Part shown: one piece after another, positions 26,052-35,499 of the stretch
Layout of the letters: each line of letters starts with the position of its first letter
How positions within the stretch are numbered: position 1 is the stretch's first letter
From: Angustibacter sp049994355
GTDB lineage: Bacteria; Actinomycetota; Actinomycetes; Actinomycetales; Angustibacteraceae
Reading direction: 5' to 3'
Assembly (NCBI RefSeq): GCF_049994355.1
Contig: NZ_CP188257.1
Location: 1,054,001 to 1,118,000, forward strand
DNA length: 64,000 bases
Notes under the pieces: model-generated
Told to the model about the DNA's origin: nothing
The model's input: the letters and a program-made list of their open reading frames with translations, nothing else
The model's database searches: none
Program-made: the position numbers and the translations under genes

Positions 26052-27113
26052 TCAGGGACGCAGGTGGCGCACGGAGCTCCAGCCGGGATCGAGCTGCACG
26101 TCGACCTTGACCGCGCCCTGGTCCCAGCCCACCACGCCGGCCCGGACCTGCTCGGCCGCCGGTGTCGTCCCGTCCACGTACACGTGCAGGATGCGCACCC
26201 CGTCGTGCGACTGGTGGGCCACGATCCGGCCGCTGTCGCCGAGCAGCAGCGTCAGGTGGTCCTCAAGGTCGCGCAACGCGCTCAGCGAACCCGGGCCGGG
26301 CAGTCCCTGCTCGGTGCGGTCGGCGAACGGCACGACCACCGGCACGTAGGTGTCCAGGTGCGGCGCGGTGGACGCGCGCAGCGGCACCTGCGTGGACGCC
26401 AGGATCGCCCCGCCGTCCGGGGTGGTGCCGTTCAGCATCACCCAGTGCGGCTCGCCGTCCGGCCCGGTGTGCTGGGCGCGCACGTCCTCGACCACGGCCC
26501 GCAGCGCGACCAGCGGGATCGGGTCCAGGGCAGGTACCTCGCTGGAACCGATCTGCCCGATCCAGGTCTCGACGTCCGACTCGCCGAGCACCGCGTCGAG
26601 CAGCAGGAACGTCGCGGTGCGCTGGGCATCCTCGGGAAGCTCGGGGTAGCGCGGGTGGTGCACGACCACGTCGATCTGCGCGCCGACCACCCGCACGTCG
26701 GCGTTCGCCGCGCCGGCGTCCAGGTCGACCTCGCCCATCCGCAGCACCACGTCCTGGACATCGGGCGCAGGCAGCCGGACGTCGGAGTAGGACCACGTCA
26801 GGTCCGCCACCGGCGCGGCCATCCGCCAGCGCCGGGCCAGCGGACGCAGGTCCGGGTTGCCCTCGCCGGTCACCACCAGGACGTGTGAGCTGTCCGAACC
26901 CGGGCCGAGCTCCCAGGCCAGGCCGGAGTCGATCGCGTCGACCCGCTCGCTGAGCGCGGACACCATGCGCTCGGGGTCGCGGCCCTCGATCGCCAGCGCG
27001 GTCTGGGCCGACCCCTTCGTGACCCACCACGACCAGAACGCCTCGATCGCCACCCGCTGGCCGGCCGCTCCGTCGGGGGAGGCTCTGGGCGGTTTGCGAC
27101 GCAGAAAGCTCAT
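26052..27113 (-). CDS. conserved-looking protein of unknown function
   Basis: A 353-residue soluble protein starting MSFLRRKPPRAS, with a Trp-rich stretch (AIEAFWSWWVTKG) near the N terminus, an acidic middle and a C-terminal half of alternating strands. No catalytic motif, signal peptide or membrane segment. The ATG at 27113 is supported by CAGGAT ending 7 bp upstream (leaderless), and the reading frame further upstream runs through the thiolase on the wrong register. It is transcribed in the same direction as the thiolase, 26 bp after its stop. Function unknown. Confidence 0.75.
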   Translation of the reverse strand: MSFLRRKPPRASPDGAAGQRVAIEAFWSWWVTKGSAQTALAIEGRDPERMVSALSERVDAIDSGLAWELGPGSDSSHVLVVTGEGNPDLRPLARRWRMAAPVADLTWSYSDVRLPAPDVQDVVLRMGEVDLDAGAANADVRVVGAQIDVVVHHPRYPELPEDAQRTATFLLLDAVLGESDVETWIGQIGSSEVPALDPIPLVALRAVVEDVRAQHTGPDGEPHWVMLNGTTPDGGAILASTQVPLRASTAPHLDTYVPVVVPFADRTEQGLPGPGSLSALRDLEDHLTLLLGDSGRIVAHQSHDGVRILHVYVDGTTPAAEQVRAGVVGWDQGAVKVDVQLDPGWSSVRHLRP

Positions 27114-27139
27114 GCTCGCGATCCTGTCACGGGCCAGGC

Positions 27140-28363
27140 TCAGCTGAGGCGCTCGTAGACGATGGCCATGCCCTGGCCACCACCCACGCACATCGTCTCC
27201 AGGCCGAGGTTCTTGTCGCGGGACTGCAGGCCGTTCAGCAGGGTGGTGGTGATCCGGGCGCCGGTCGCACCGAACGGGTGGCCCAGTGCGATGGCGCCAC
27301 CGTGCACGTTGAGCTTGTCCAGGTCGATGCCCAGGTCGTAGGCACTGGGCAGTACCTGCGCGGCGAAGGCCTCGTTGATCTCGACCAGGTCGATGTCGTC
27401 GATGGTGAGCCCGGCCCGGGACAACGCCTGCTTGGACGCCGCGACCGGCCCGAGGCCCATCACCTCGGGCGAGAGGGCGGACACTCCGGTGGACAGCACC
27501 CGGGCGATCGGCTCCAGGCCGAGCTCGCGGGCCCGGACGTCGCTCATCACCACCAGCGCGGCGGCGCCGTCGTTGAGCGGGCAGCAGTTGCCAGCCGTGA
27601 CCGTGCCCTGCTCGCGGAACACCGGCTGCAGGCCGGAGACGCCCTCGAGGGTGACCCCCGCGCGCGGTCCGTCGTCGGCGGACACGAGCGTGCCGTCCGG
27701 CGTGGTGACCGGGGTGATCTCGCGGGCGAAGAAGCCGTCGGCGATGGCCTTCTCGGCGCGGTTCTGGCTCTCTACCCCCCAGGCATCCTGCTCGGCCCGG
27801 GTGATCCCACGCCAGGTGGCGACGTTCTCCGCGGTCTGGCCCATGGCGAGGTAGACGTCCGGCAGCAGCCCCTGCTCGCGCGGGTCGCTCCAGGTCGCGT
27901 TCGACTTCGCGGTCGCCACGCTGCGCGCCTCGGCTTCGGCGAACCGCGGGTTCTTGGTGTCGGACTCGCCGCCACCGGCGCCGGCGAACTTCTTGTACCG
28001 GCTCACACACTCCACGCCGGCGCTGACGAAGACGTCGCCCTCGCCGGCCCTGATCGCGTGGAAGGCCATCCGGGTGGTCTGCACGCTGGACGCGCAGAAC
28101 CGGTTGATGGTCGAGCCGGGCAGGCCGTCCAGGCCGGCCAGTACCGCGACGACCCGGGCCATGTTGAAGCCCTGCTCGTCCGAGGGCTCGGCGCACCCGA
28201 GGTACAGGTCGTCGATGGTCGTCGGGTCGAGCGCCGGGATCTTGTCCAGCGCCGCCCGCACGATCGCGGCCGACAGGTCGTCCGGCCGCACGTCCTTCAG
28301 CGAGCCCTTGAAGGCGCGCCCGATCGGGCTGCGGGCGGTCGAGACGATCACGGCCTCGGTCAT
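27140..28363 (-). CDS. acetyl-CoA C-acyltransferase (thiolase)
   Basis: A 407-residue thiolase, condensing or cleaving beta-ketoacyl-CoA. The active-site Cys is in NRFCASSVQTTRMAF (~residue 90), the catalytic His in GGAIALGHPFGATGAR, and the second Cys in MCVGGGQGMAIVYE at the end. EAVIVSTARSPIGRAFKG is the canonical start. The ATG has AGGAG 6 bp upstream. No beta-oxidation partner genes flank it, so degradative and biosynthetic roles cannot be separated; the length fits either an acetyl-CoA acetyltransferase or a FadA-type enzyme. Confidence 0.93.
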   Translation of the reverse strand: MTEAVIVSTARSPIGRAFKGSLKDVRPDDLSAAIVRAALDKIPALDPTTIDDLYLGCAEPSDEQGFNMARVVAVLAGLDGLPGSTINRFCASSVQTTRMAFHAIRAGEGDVFVSAGVECVSRYKKFAGAGGGESDTKNPRFAEAEARSVATAKSNATWSDPREQGLLPDVYLAMGQTAENVATWRGITRAEQDAWGVESQNRAEKAIADGFFAREITPVTTPDGTLVSADDGPRAGVTLEGVSGLQPVFREQGTVTAGNCCPLNDGAAALVVMSDVRARELGLEPIARVLSTGVSALSPEVMGLGPVAASKQALSRAGLTIDDIDLVEINEAFAAQVLPSAYDLGIDLDKLNVHGGAIALGHPFGATGARITTTLLNGLQSRDKNLGLETMCVGGGQGMAIVYERLS

Positions 28364-28448
28364 GTCGGGCTCCTGCTCAGTGGTCGGGCGCACTCGTCGT
28401 CGAGCGCGGGTCGACGGCAGCTGCTGGCCGCGCCGCCGACCATCGATA

Positions 28449-29492
28449 TTACTGCGGGGTATCCGCCTCGGTCGCGGTGACCTTCGTCTCCTCTGGCTCC
28501 GCGTCCGGCTCCACCACCGGCTCGTGCCGGCGACGCAGCAGCACGGCCCACCGGCCGCGTGGACCACGCTGCTCGCCACCGACCTGCGTCCCGCTGACCT
28601 CGGTGCCGGGGTCGGCCGCGGCCACCACGGCGGCCACCGCGACCGGGCCGACGCCCTCACCGCGGCGGGCGTCCGGCGGTCGTTCGTGGCCGCCGTCCGG
28701 CCACAGCCCGAGGGCCGCGCAGACCGACGGGAGCACCGCCGCGGCGGCTGCGGCGTAACCGGCGGCCGAGGGGTGGAAGCGGTCCGCGCTGAACATCTCG
28801 TGCGGCACCCGGCGGAACTCCTCGCCGAGCAGGTCGCCGAGCGAGACACTTCGGGCGCCGGCCTCGACGGCGGCCACGGTCTGCGCGGCGGCCAGGTCGC
28901 GGCTGAGCCGGCGGGCGATCAGCCGCAGCGGCTGGGGCACCGGTTCGATCGTGCCCAGGTCCGGGCAGGTGCCGACGACGACCTCACAGCCGACTTCGCG
29001 CAGCCGCTCCACCGCACGCGCCAGGTCGCGTACTGCCAGCGCCGGGCGGACACGGTGGGTGACGTCGTTCGCGCCGACCATGACGATGGCGATGTCGGGT
29101 GCGGCGATCCGCTCGAAGGCGCGGTCCAGCTGGTCGGACAGGTCGGCGGAGACAGCACCGACCTGAGCGACGGTGGTCAGCCGGACGGCGCTGCCACCGA
29201 CCGCGGACAGTCCGCGCGCCACCACGGCGCCGGGGGTCTGCTCGGGCAGGTCGGCGCCGAGCCCGGCGGCCGAGGAGTCCCCGAGCACGACGAGCTCGAT
29301 CGGCTTGCCGACGCCGGCGCCGTACAGCCCGTCGGCATCCATCGCCTCACCGAACGGCTGTCCGATCGTGCGCCGGGCCAGCTTCATCTCGGTGGCCATC
29401 AGGGCCACCCCCAGCCCGCCGAGCACCGTCAGCCCGCCGCCGCCGTACGCTGCGGCGGCGGCCACCTTGCGGGCGCGTCGCGCACGACCCAT
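28449..29492 (-). CDS. SGNH/GDSL-family hydrolase with N-terminal membrane anchor
   Basis: A 347-residue protein. A hydrophobic helix (KVAAAAAYGGGGLTVLGGLG) near the N terminus anchors or exports it. The SGNH blocks follow: block I VVLGDSSAAGLG (nucleophile Ser), block III VMVGANDVTH (Asn) and block V DRFHPSAAGYAAAA (Asp and His). A ~90-residue Asp/Glu/Thr-rich tail ends the protein. GGGAGG lies 6 bp before the ATG. Probable esterase/lipase acting at the membrane or wall; substrate unknown. It lies upstream of the thiolase on the same strand. Confidence 0.87.
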   Translation of the reverse strand: MGRARRARKVAAAAAYGGGGLTVLGGLGVALMATEMKLARRTIGQPFGEAMDADGLYGAGVGKPIELVVLGDSSAAGLGADLPEQTPGAVVARGLSAVGGSAVRLTTVAQVGAVSADLSDQLDRAFERIAAPDIAIVMVGANDVTHRVRPALAVRDLARAVERLREVGCEVVVGTCPDLGTIEPVPQPLRLIARRLSRDLAAAQTVAAVEAGARSVSLGDLLGEEFRRVPHEMFSADRFHPSAAGYAAAAAAVLPSVCAALGLWPDGGHERPPDARRGEGVGPVAVAAVVAAADPGTEVSGTQVGGEQRGPRGRWAVLLRRRHEPVVEPDAEPEETKVTATEADTPQ

Positions 29493-29578
29493 TCCGTGCC
29501 TCCCGTCTCAGTCCGCTGTCTCAACGCTATCTGGAACCGCTGCGACACACCGGTTTCATCCCGGAATCCGTTGCCGGT

Positions 29579-30301
29579 TCAGCCGGCCTGGTAGGCGGCC
29601 AGGAACTCCCCGACGTAGGTGCGGGCAGCGGTGCTGACGTGCGGGCCGTGGGTGAACGCGGCGACCGAGAAGTCCAGCTCACTGAACCGGTGCGCGGTGT
29701 GCCTGCTCAGCTTGAAGTCGGTGCAGAAGAAGGGAATCGAGAAACCGATGCCGCGCATGTTGAACAGGGCGTCGCCGGTGATCAGCACGCCGGTGGGTTC
29801 GTGCAGGAACGACGCGTGCCCGGGGGAGTGGCCGGGCGTGTGCAGCACGCGCAGCCCGCCCGCGATGAGCAGCAGCTGGCCGTCGGTGAGCTCCTCGTCG
29901 ACCGGGACCGGCTCGAACGCCGGCTTGCCCTTGCGCATCAGGCGCTGCATCAGCCGGCCCAGGCGCAGTGACTGGTCGAGCGGCGGACTCTTGCCGGCGC
30001 GCACCCAGCCGGCGTCGTGCGAGTGCACCGAGACCGGGGCAGTGGTGCGGCGCGCCATCTCGGCCACCCCGCCGGCGTGGTCGCTGTGCGCGTGGGTGAG
30101 CAGGATGCGGGTGACGTCCTCGTGCGCGATGCCGACGCTCCGCAGTCCGGCCGACATCCTGTCGGGCGAGCGCTTGAGGCCGCAGTCGACGAGGGTGACC
30201 TGCCCGTCGTCCTCGCGGAACGCGAAGCCGTTGACGAAGTCGCCCACCAAGCGAAGCCGCCAGACGTTCGGTGCGAGCTGCACTGCTGGGTCCGCGGCCA
30301 T
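29579..30301 (-). CDS. metallo-beta-lactamase-fold hydrolase
   Basis: A 240-residue MBL-fold protein. LTHAHSDHAGG is the HxHxDH zinc motif (~residues 70-80), HTPGHSPGHASFL supplies the next His, and ITGDALF the bridging Asp. It resembles glyoxalase-II/lactonase-like housekeeping hydrolases, not antibiotic-resistance enzymes. The ATG follows TAGGCT by 7 bp (leaderless), diverging from the cystathionine beta-synthase gene. Substrate unknown. Confidence 0.87.
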   Translation of the reverse strand: MAADPAVQLAPNVWRLRLVGDFVNGFAFREDDGQVTLVDCGLKRSPDRMSAGLRSVGIAHEDVTRILLTHAHSDHAGGVAEMARRTTAPVSVHSHDAGWVRAGKSPPLDQSLRLGRLMQRLMRKGKPAFEPVPVDEELTDGQLLLIAGGLRVLHTPGHSPGHASFLHEPTGVLITGDALFNMRGIGFSIPFFCTDFKLSRHTAHRFSELDFSVAAFTHGPHVSTAARTYVGEFLAAYQAG

Positions 30302-30452
30302 GAGGAGCAGCCTATGTGCCCGTTCCGGCGTTGGGACGGCGTGCCGTTACTCCAATAGGTACGTAGTGGCGTTGCGCCGCGACATAGGGCCTGAGTGCGA
30401 GGACGGGGCACCAGCGGGCGTGGCGGGGTCCGGCATCTGGGACGATGGCGCG

Positions 30453-31829
30453 GTGAAGTTCGCAGAGCACATCGCCGACCTCGTGGGCGACACGCCCCTC
30501 GTCAGGCTCACCTCGGTCACCGAAGGCATCCGTGCCACGGTGCTGGCCAAGGTCGAGTACATGAACCCGGGCGGGAGCGTGAAGGACCGCATCGCCCTGC
30601 GGATGATCGAGGCCGCCGAGGAGTCTGGCGCGCTGAAGCCCGGCGGCACCATCGTGGAGCCCACCAGTGGCAACACCGGTGTCGGCCTCGCGCTGATCGC
30701 CCAGCGCAAGGGCTACCACTGCATCTTCGTGTGCCCGGACAAGGTCAGCGAGGACAAGCGCAACGTGCTCAAGGCGTACGGCGCGGACGTCGTGGTCTGC
30801 CCGACCGCCGTCCCGCCGGACCACCCGGACAGCTACTACCAGACGTCCGACCGGCTGGTGCGCGAGACCGAGGACGCATGGAAGCCGGACCAGTACTCCA
30901 ACCCGGAGGGACCGCGCAGCCACTACCTGACCACCGGGCCGGAGATCTGGCGGGACACCGACGGCAGGGTCACCCACTTCGTCGCGGGCGTGGGCACCGG
31001 CGGCACCATCACCGGCACCGGCCGCTACCTGCAGGAGGCGTCAGCCGACCGCGACGGCCTGCGGGTGCAGATCATCGGCGCCGACCCGGAGGGTTCGGTG
31101 TACTCCGGCGGCACCGGTCGCCCGTACCTGGTCGAGGGCGTCGGCGAGGACTTCTGGCCGACTGCCTACGACCCGGACGTGCCGGACCGGATCGTGGCGG
31201 TCAGCGACGCCGACTCCTTCGAGATGACCCGGCGGCTGGCCCGCGAGGAGGGGCTGCTGGTCGGCGGCTCCTGCGGGATGGCCGTCGTGGCCGCGCTGGA
31301 GGTGGCCCGCGACCTCGGACCGGACGACGTCGTCGTCGTGCTGCTGCCGGACAGCGGCCGCGGCTACCTGTCCAAGATCTTCAACGACGGCTGGATGAAG
31401 TCCTACGGGTTCATGCGCGACCACGAGGAGACGACCGTCGGGGAGGTGCTGCACGCCAAGGCCGGCGACCTGCCCGCACTGGTGCACACCCACCCGAGCG
31501 AGACGATCCGGGACGCCGTCCAGATCCTGCGCGAGTACGGGGTCTCGCAGATGCCGGTGGTCGGCGCGGAGCCCCCGGTGATGGCCGGCGAGGTGGCCGG
31601 CAGCGTCAGCGAGCGCGACCTGCTGGACGCGTTGTTCACCGGACGCGCCCACCTGGCGGACAGCGTGGCCCAGCACATGGGCAAGCCGCTGCCGCTGGTC
31701 GGCGCCGGCGAGCCGGTCTCGACCGCGCGGCACGAGCTGGAGAACGCGGACGCCGTGATGGTGGTCGAGGACGGCAAGCCGGCGGGCGTGCTGACCCGCG
31801 CCGACCTGCTGGGCTTCCTGGCCGACTGA
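30453..31829 (+). CDS. cbs: cystathionine beta-synthase
   Basis: A 458-residue PLP enzyme joining serine (or O-acetylserine-type substrate) and homocysteine to cystathionine. The PLP Lys is in NPGGSVKDRIALRMIE, TSGNTGVGLAL is the substrate loop, and GTGGTITGTGRY binds the PLP phosphate. The C-terminal ~120 residues hold a CBS-domain pair (THPSETIRDAVQILREYGVS and the ENADAVMVVEDGKPAGVLTR repeat), the regulatory module of true Cbs. The GTG at 30453 is chosen because GACGAT ends 6 bp upstream and the conserved domain begins immediately; the frame upstream is a shadow. With metB at 49.5 kb the window holds both cystathionine-forming steps. Confidence 0.92.
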   Translation: MKFAEHIADLVGDTPLVRLTSVTEGIRATVLAKVEYMNPGGSVKDRIALRMIEAAEESGALKPGGTIVEPTSGNTGVGLALIAQRKGYHCIFVCPDKVSEDKRNVLKAYGADVVVCPTAVPPDHPDSYYQTSDRLVRETEDAWKPDQYSNPEGPRSHYLTTGPEIWRDTDGRVTHFVAGVGTGGTITGTGRYLQEASADRDGLRVQIIGADPEGSVYSGGTGRPYLVEGVGEDFWPTAYDPDVPDRIVAVSDADSFEMTRRLAREEGLLVGGSCGMAVVAALEVARDLGPDDVVVVLLPDSGRGYLSKIFNDGWMKSYGFMRDHEETTVGEVLHAKAGDLPALVHTHPSETIRDAVQILREYGVSQMPVVGAEPPVMAGEVAGSVSERDLLDALFTGRAHLADSVAQHMGKPLPLVGAGEPVSTARHELENADAVMVVEDGKPAGVLTRADLLGFLAD

Positions 31830-31841
31830 CGACCGCGGGGC

Positions 31842-34800
31842 CTACCCGGCCAGGTGCCGCCAGTCGGGCTCGAGGTCGCGCCACGAGCCGGTAGCCGCGA
31901 CCCGGCCCTCCACCAGGACGACGACGACGTCCGCCTGCTCCAGAGCGGCCCGCTTGGTCGTCGCGCCGATCACCGTCGAACCACGCGCTCGCAGGGACTG
32001 CCACAGCTCGACCTCGGTGCCTGCGTCCAGCGCGGACGAGACGTCGTCGGCCACCAGCAGCTCGGCATCGCAGGCGAGCGCCCGGGCCAGGGCCAACCGC
32101 TGAACCTGGCCGCCGGACAGCCGGACGCCGCGATGACCGACGAGCGAGTCCGGGCCACCGGCGTCCTCGACGTCACGGTCGAGCCGGGCGTCCGAGATGG
32201 ACCGCTGGACGTCCCGCTCCGGGTGGTCGAGTCGGATGTTGTCCGCGAACGTGCCGGACAGCACCCGCGGCACCTGCGCCACGTGCGCGACCCGACCGGG
32301 GCGCAGCCACGCCTCGGTGTCATCGACCGGCTCCCCGTTCCAGCGCACCGTTCCGCGGTGGTCCACCAGCCCGGCGAGCGCGGACAGCAGGCTGGACTTG
32401 CCGGAGCCGATCTGACCGAGGAGCAGCAGGAGCTCGCCGCGCCGCAGCTCGAGGTCGACGTCGCTCGCGCCGAGGGTGCCGTCCTCGTGCACGGCCGTGA
32501 AACCCTGCAGCTCGAGCCGCTGCAGCTCGTCGCAGGCGCCGGGCCGGGCGGCCGGGGAGACGCCGTCGACCAGGTCCACGCCGGTCGGAAGCTCGACGAG
32601 GTCTCGGCCGCCGGAGAACCGGCTCGTGTGCCGCTGCCACGAACGGGTCCCGGGGGCCTCGGTGATGACGGCCCCGGCGACCCGGCCGAACCAGTCGAAC
32701 CCGTTGACGGCGCCGGCCACCAGCAGCGCCGTCGCCAGTCCCCAGAAACCGGCGACGTGTGCTGCCCAAGCCGCCACCACGCCCACCTGCACCAGCACGA
32801 CCGGCACCCCGGCCAGCAGCGCCTGCACGAGGTGCTCCCGCACCGCCGCGTCGACCCGGCCCTCGTCGACGTCCCGCAAGTGGTGGTGCACGTGCGGTGT
32901 GGCGGCGGCCAGCTTGACGGTCCGGATGCCGTCCAGCGCGGAGACCAGCGAGCGGCCGAACCGGGCCCGGGCGGCCGAAGCCTGCGATGCCGATCGCCCG
33001 GCGACCGGCGACCCGAGGGCGGAGACCGCGGCCGAGGCGACCATCACGCCCAGCAGGACGGCGCCGGCGAGAGCGCTGCCGGCGGCGATCCCGGTGATCA
33101 GTGCGATCGCCAGGCCGTTCACGAAGTCGACCCAGCGGTCGGCGTACCGCGCGTAGCGGTCCGCGTCGAGCGCGCGCCCCACGACCTCGCCGGGTGGGGT
33201 CGGCGGCAGCCGGTGCTGGTCGGTCTGACCGATCAGCACGCTCATCCGCACTCGCAGCAGGACGGCGACCCACCACTGCGGGTACCGGCCGATCGCCTCG
33301 GCCAACAGGATGGGTGAGAGCAGCAGCGAGATCACCATCAGCACCAGCAGGTGCAGCGGTCGCTGACCGGCCTGCAGCCCCTGGATCAGGTGCCCCCACA
33401 GCCAGCCGGTGATCGCGCCGTACCCGCCGCACAGCACTGAGACGAGGAACAGGCCGACGCTGACCAGCCCCCAGTTGGGGTGGATCCGCATGGCGTGCCA
33501 GATCCCGCGGGACAGGCTCGGCCCGGTGCCTGGTTCGCGGGACGGCGGTGCCTGCCCGACCCTGCGCGTCGTACCGACCGCTCCCTCGGACGGGAGCGGC
33601 GCCTCCTCGGCCGCGGGCTGGTCTGGCTGCGGCAGCCCGGCGTGGTCGTCGTCCGGCACGGCGTCGTGGTCGGGGAGCTCGCCAGCCGCGGTCAGCAGGC
33701 GTCGGAACGGTCCTGCCGTTCTGGCCAGGACCGCGCGCGGGCCTTGTTGCACGACCTGGCCGGCGGCCATCACCGCCACGTGGTGCGCCCGGTTGGTGGT
33801 ACTCAACCGGTGCGCCACCAGGATCCCGGTACGACCCGCGAGCAGCCGCTGCGACGCGGCGACCACCCGCGCCTCGGTGACCGGGTCCATCCTGGCCGTC
33901 GCCTCGTCTAGCACCACGACCCGCACGTGCCGCACCAGCAGCCTGGCGAAGGCCACCAGCTGCTCCTCACCGGCGGACAGCGTGGTCCCGCTCGGCCCGA
34001 GCAGGGTGTCCAGCCCGTCGGGCAGCCCGGCGACCCAGTCGGTCAGGCCGAGCTCGTCCACAGCGTCCTGCACCTGCTGGCGGGGGATGTCCCGGAACAT
34101 CGAGATGTTCTGCGCGAGCGTGCCGGCGAGGATCTCGGTTCGCTGCGTGACCACGCCGACCGCCGCGCGCAGCTTCTGGAGGTCGAGGTCCAGGACGTCG
34201 ACCCCGCCGAGCAGCACGGTGCCGCGCTCGGGCTCCACCGCCCGGGACAACAGGCTGGCCAGCGTCGACTTGCCGGAGCCGCTACGACCCACCAGGGCCA
34301 GCGTCGAGCCGGCAGGCACCAAGAGCTCGACGTCGCGCAGGGCGAACCCGCCCTCGGGATACGCGAAGTGCAGGTGGCGAAGCTCGACGGCGAGTACGCC
34401 GTCCGGCAGCTCGCTTCCGCCCACCGGTTCGCGCTCGGCCGCCAGCAGCTGGCGCAGCCGGACCACCGCTCCCATCCCCGCCTGCAGGTCCGGGACGTGC
34501 CGGGCAACCTGGTCGACCTGTCCCACGAACGTCGTGGTGACCAGGAACAGGGTGACCAGGGCCGCGGTGGACTCCACGCCGCCCAGCACCAGCGCCACCC
34601 CGATCACTGCCACCGCGGCGAGCACGCCATGCAGCAGCAGGCCCGCGCGGCGGCTCATCCGGCGCTCGAGCTGCACCACGTCGCGGAACCTGTCGTGCAC
34701 CTGTGCCGACAGCTCGGTGAGGCGTCGCACGAGGTAGGCCTGACCCAGACAGGTACGCAGGTCGTTGCGGGCGGCGACGCCCTCCTCCATGGCGGCCGCG

Positions 34801-35423
34801 TGGTCCGTCCAGGCCATCTCCTCGACGACCTTGCGCTCGGTCAGCGCCCGCAGCAAGGGCCGGATCGCCACGTACACCCCGACCGCTGCCGCCGGCAGCA
34901 GCAGCCAGGCCGGCCACCAGGTCAGGCCGGCCACCACGAGCAGCGGAGGGGCGCTGAGCAGCACCCGCAGCACCTGCCAGGCGTTCTGGCGGAGCAGGGT
35001 CCCGATCTCGTGGGTGTCGTCGTCAACCCGGTCCAGCACTTCGCCGACGGCCTGCTCGGTCAGCGCGGACAACGGCTGGTGCATCACGGCTTCCAGCAGG
35101 TCCCCGCGCAGCACCCCCTCGGCACGGTCGACCGCGATGGACCAGCAGGAGCGGCCCGCGGTGTCGAGCAGCGCGGCACCGACGACGCACACCGCGAGCA
35201 CGCCCACCAGACGCCACGTGGCGTTCTCCGCGAGCTGGCCGGCGACCACGGTGCCCAGAGCCTGCCCCACCCCGCAGATCGCCGCGGCGACCATCGCCAG
35301 GGTGAACAGCGTGCCGCGTAGGCGGCGCCAGTCCAGAGTGGTCGTGCCGGATTCCCCGGTACCGATGGCCGTCGAGGTTCTCCCGGGTGCGTCGTCCGTC
35401 GTCTCCCGAGTCGTCACCGTCAC
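31842..35423 (-). CDS. fused double ABC exporter (TMD-NBD-TMD-NBD)
   Basis: An approximately 1193-residue protein containing two complete half-exporters joined by a Pro/Glu/Asp-rich linker (around 33.5-33.7 kb). NBD1 has Walker A GRSGSGKST (~residue 380), a weak signature LSAGEEQ, Walker B VVVLDEATARMDP and switch VAHRLST. NBD2 has Walker A GQIGSGKSS (~residue 1003), a good signature LSGGQVQRLALARAL, but Walker B VADDVSSALD (catalytic Glu to Asp) and ATTKRA where the switch His should be. This predicts one working and one degenerate ATP site. It is divergent from the AfsR-like regulator. The GTG at 35423 is preferred (TAGTGT 8 bp upstream); an in-frame start at 35465 is possible. Probably exports a peptide, lipid or drug. 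Confidence 0.88.
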   Translation of the reverse strand: MTVTTRETTDDAPGRTSTAIGTGESGTTTLDWRRLRGTLFTLAMVAAAICGVGQALGTVVAGQLAENATWRLVGVLAVCVVGAALLDTAGRSCWSIAVDRAEGVLRGDLLEAVMHQPLSALTEQAVGEVLDRVDDDTHEIGTLLRQNAWQVLRVLLSAPPLLVVAGLTWWPAWLLLPAAAVGVYVAIRPLLRALTERKVVEEMAWTDHAAAMEEGVAARNDLRTCLGQAYLVRRLTELSAQVHDRFRDVVQLERRMSRRAGLLLHGVLAAVAVIGVALVLGGVESTAALVTLFLVTTTFVGQVDQVARHVPDLQAGMGAVVRLRQLLAAEREPVGGSELPDGVLAVELRHLHFAYPEGGFALRDVELLVPAGSTLALVGRSGSGKSTLASLLSRAVEPERGTVLLGGVDVLDLDLQKLRAAVGVVTQRTEILAGTLAQNISMFRDIPRQQVQDAVDELGLTDWVAGLPDGLDTLLGPSGTTLSAGEEQLVAFARLLVRHVRVVVLDEATARMDPVTEARVVAASQRLLAGRTGILVAHRLSTTNRAHHVAVMAAGQVVQQGPRAVLARTAGPFRRLLTAAGELPDHDAVPDDDHAGLPQPDQPAAEEAPLPSEGAVGTTRRVGQAPPSREPGTGPSLSRGIWHAMRIHPNWGLVSVGLFLVSVLCGGYGAITGWLWGHLIQGLQAGQRPLHLLVLMVISLLLSPILLAEAIGRYPQWWVAVLLRVRMSVLIGQTDQHRLPPTPPGEVVGRALDADRYARYADRWVDFVNGLAIALITGIAAGSALAGAVLLGVMVASAAVSALGSPVAGRSASQASAARARFGRSLVSALDGIRTVKLAAATPHVHHHLRDVDEGRVDAAVREHLVQALLAGVPVVLVQVGVVAAWAAHVAGFWGLATALLVAGAVNGFDWFGRVAGAVITEAPGTRSWQRHTSRFSGGRDLVELPTGVDLVDGVSPAARPGACDELQRLELQGFTAVHEDGTLGASDVDLELRRGELLLLLGQIGSGKSSLLSALAGLVDHRGTVRWNGEPVDDTEAWLRPGRVAHVAQVPRVLSGTFADNIRLDHPERDVQRSISDARLDRDVEDAGGPDSLVGHRGVRLSGGQVQRLALARALACDAELLVADDVSSALDAGTEVELWQSLRARGSTVIGATTKRAALEQADVVVVLVEGRVAATGSWRDLEPDWRHLAG

Positions 35424-35431
35424 GTCGAACA

Positions 35432-35492
35432 ACACTACGAGCAGCCACCGACAGGCGCCTTCCAATTTCCCTGGTCCTGGGCCTGACAGACT
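35432..35492. promoter_or_regulatory. divergent promoters of the ABC exporter and AfsR-like regulator
   Basis: In the 76 bp between the two starts, TAGTGT (minus strand, 35437 to 35432) lies 8 bp before the ABC GTG and CAGACT (35487-35492) lies 7 bp before the regulator GTG. No strong palindrome was seen. The two genes probably share regulation because of the short gap. Confidence 0.45.
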
Positions 35493-35499
35493 GGCGGGC

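Noticed and set aside
29579..30301. Antibiotic-resistance metallo-beta-lactamase
   Set aside because: Shares only the MBL zinc fold and has no export signal. A housekeeping hydrolase is more likely. The same applies to 58110-58850.
34765..35499. N-terminal extension of the AfsR-like protein across the ABC gene
   Set aside because: It overlaps the start of the ABC gene on the opposite strand and encodes no domain. The conserved winged helix begins at the GTG at 35500, which has its own -10.
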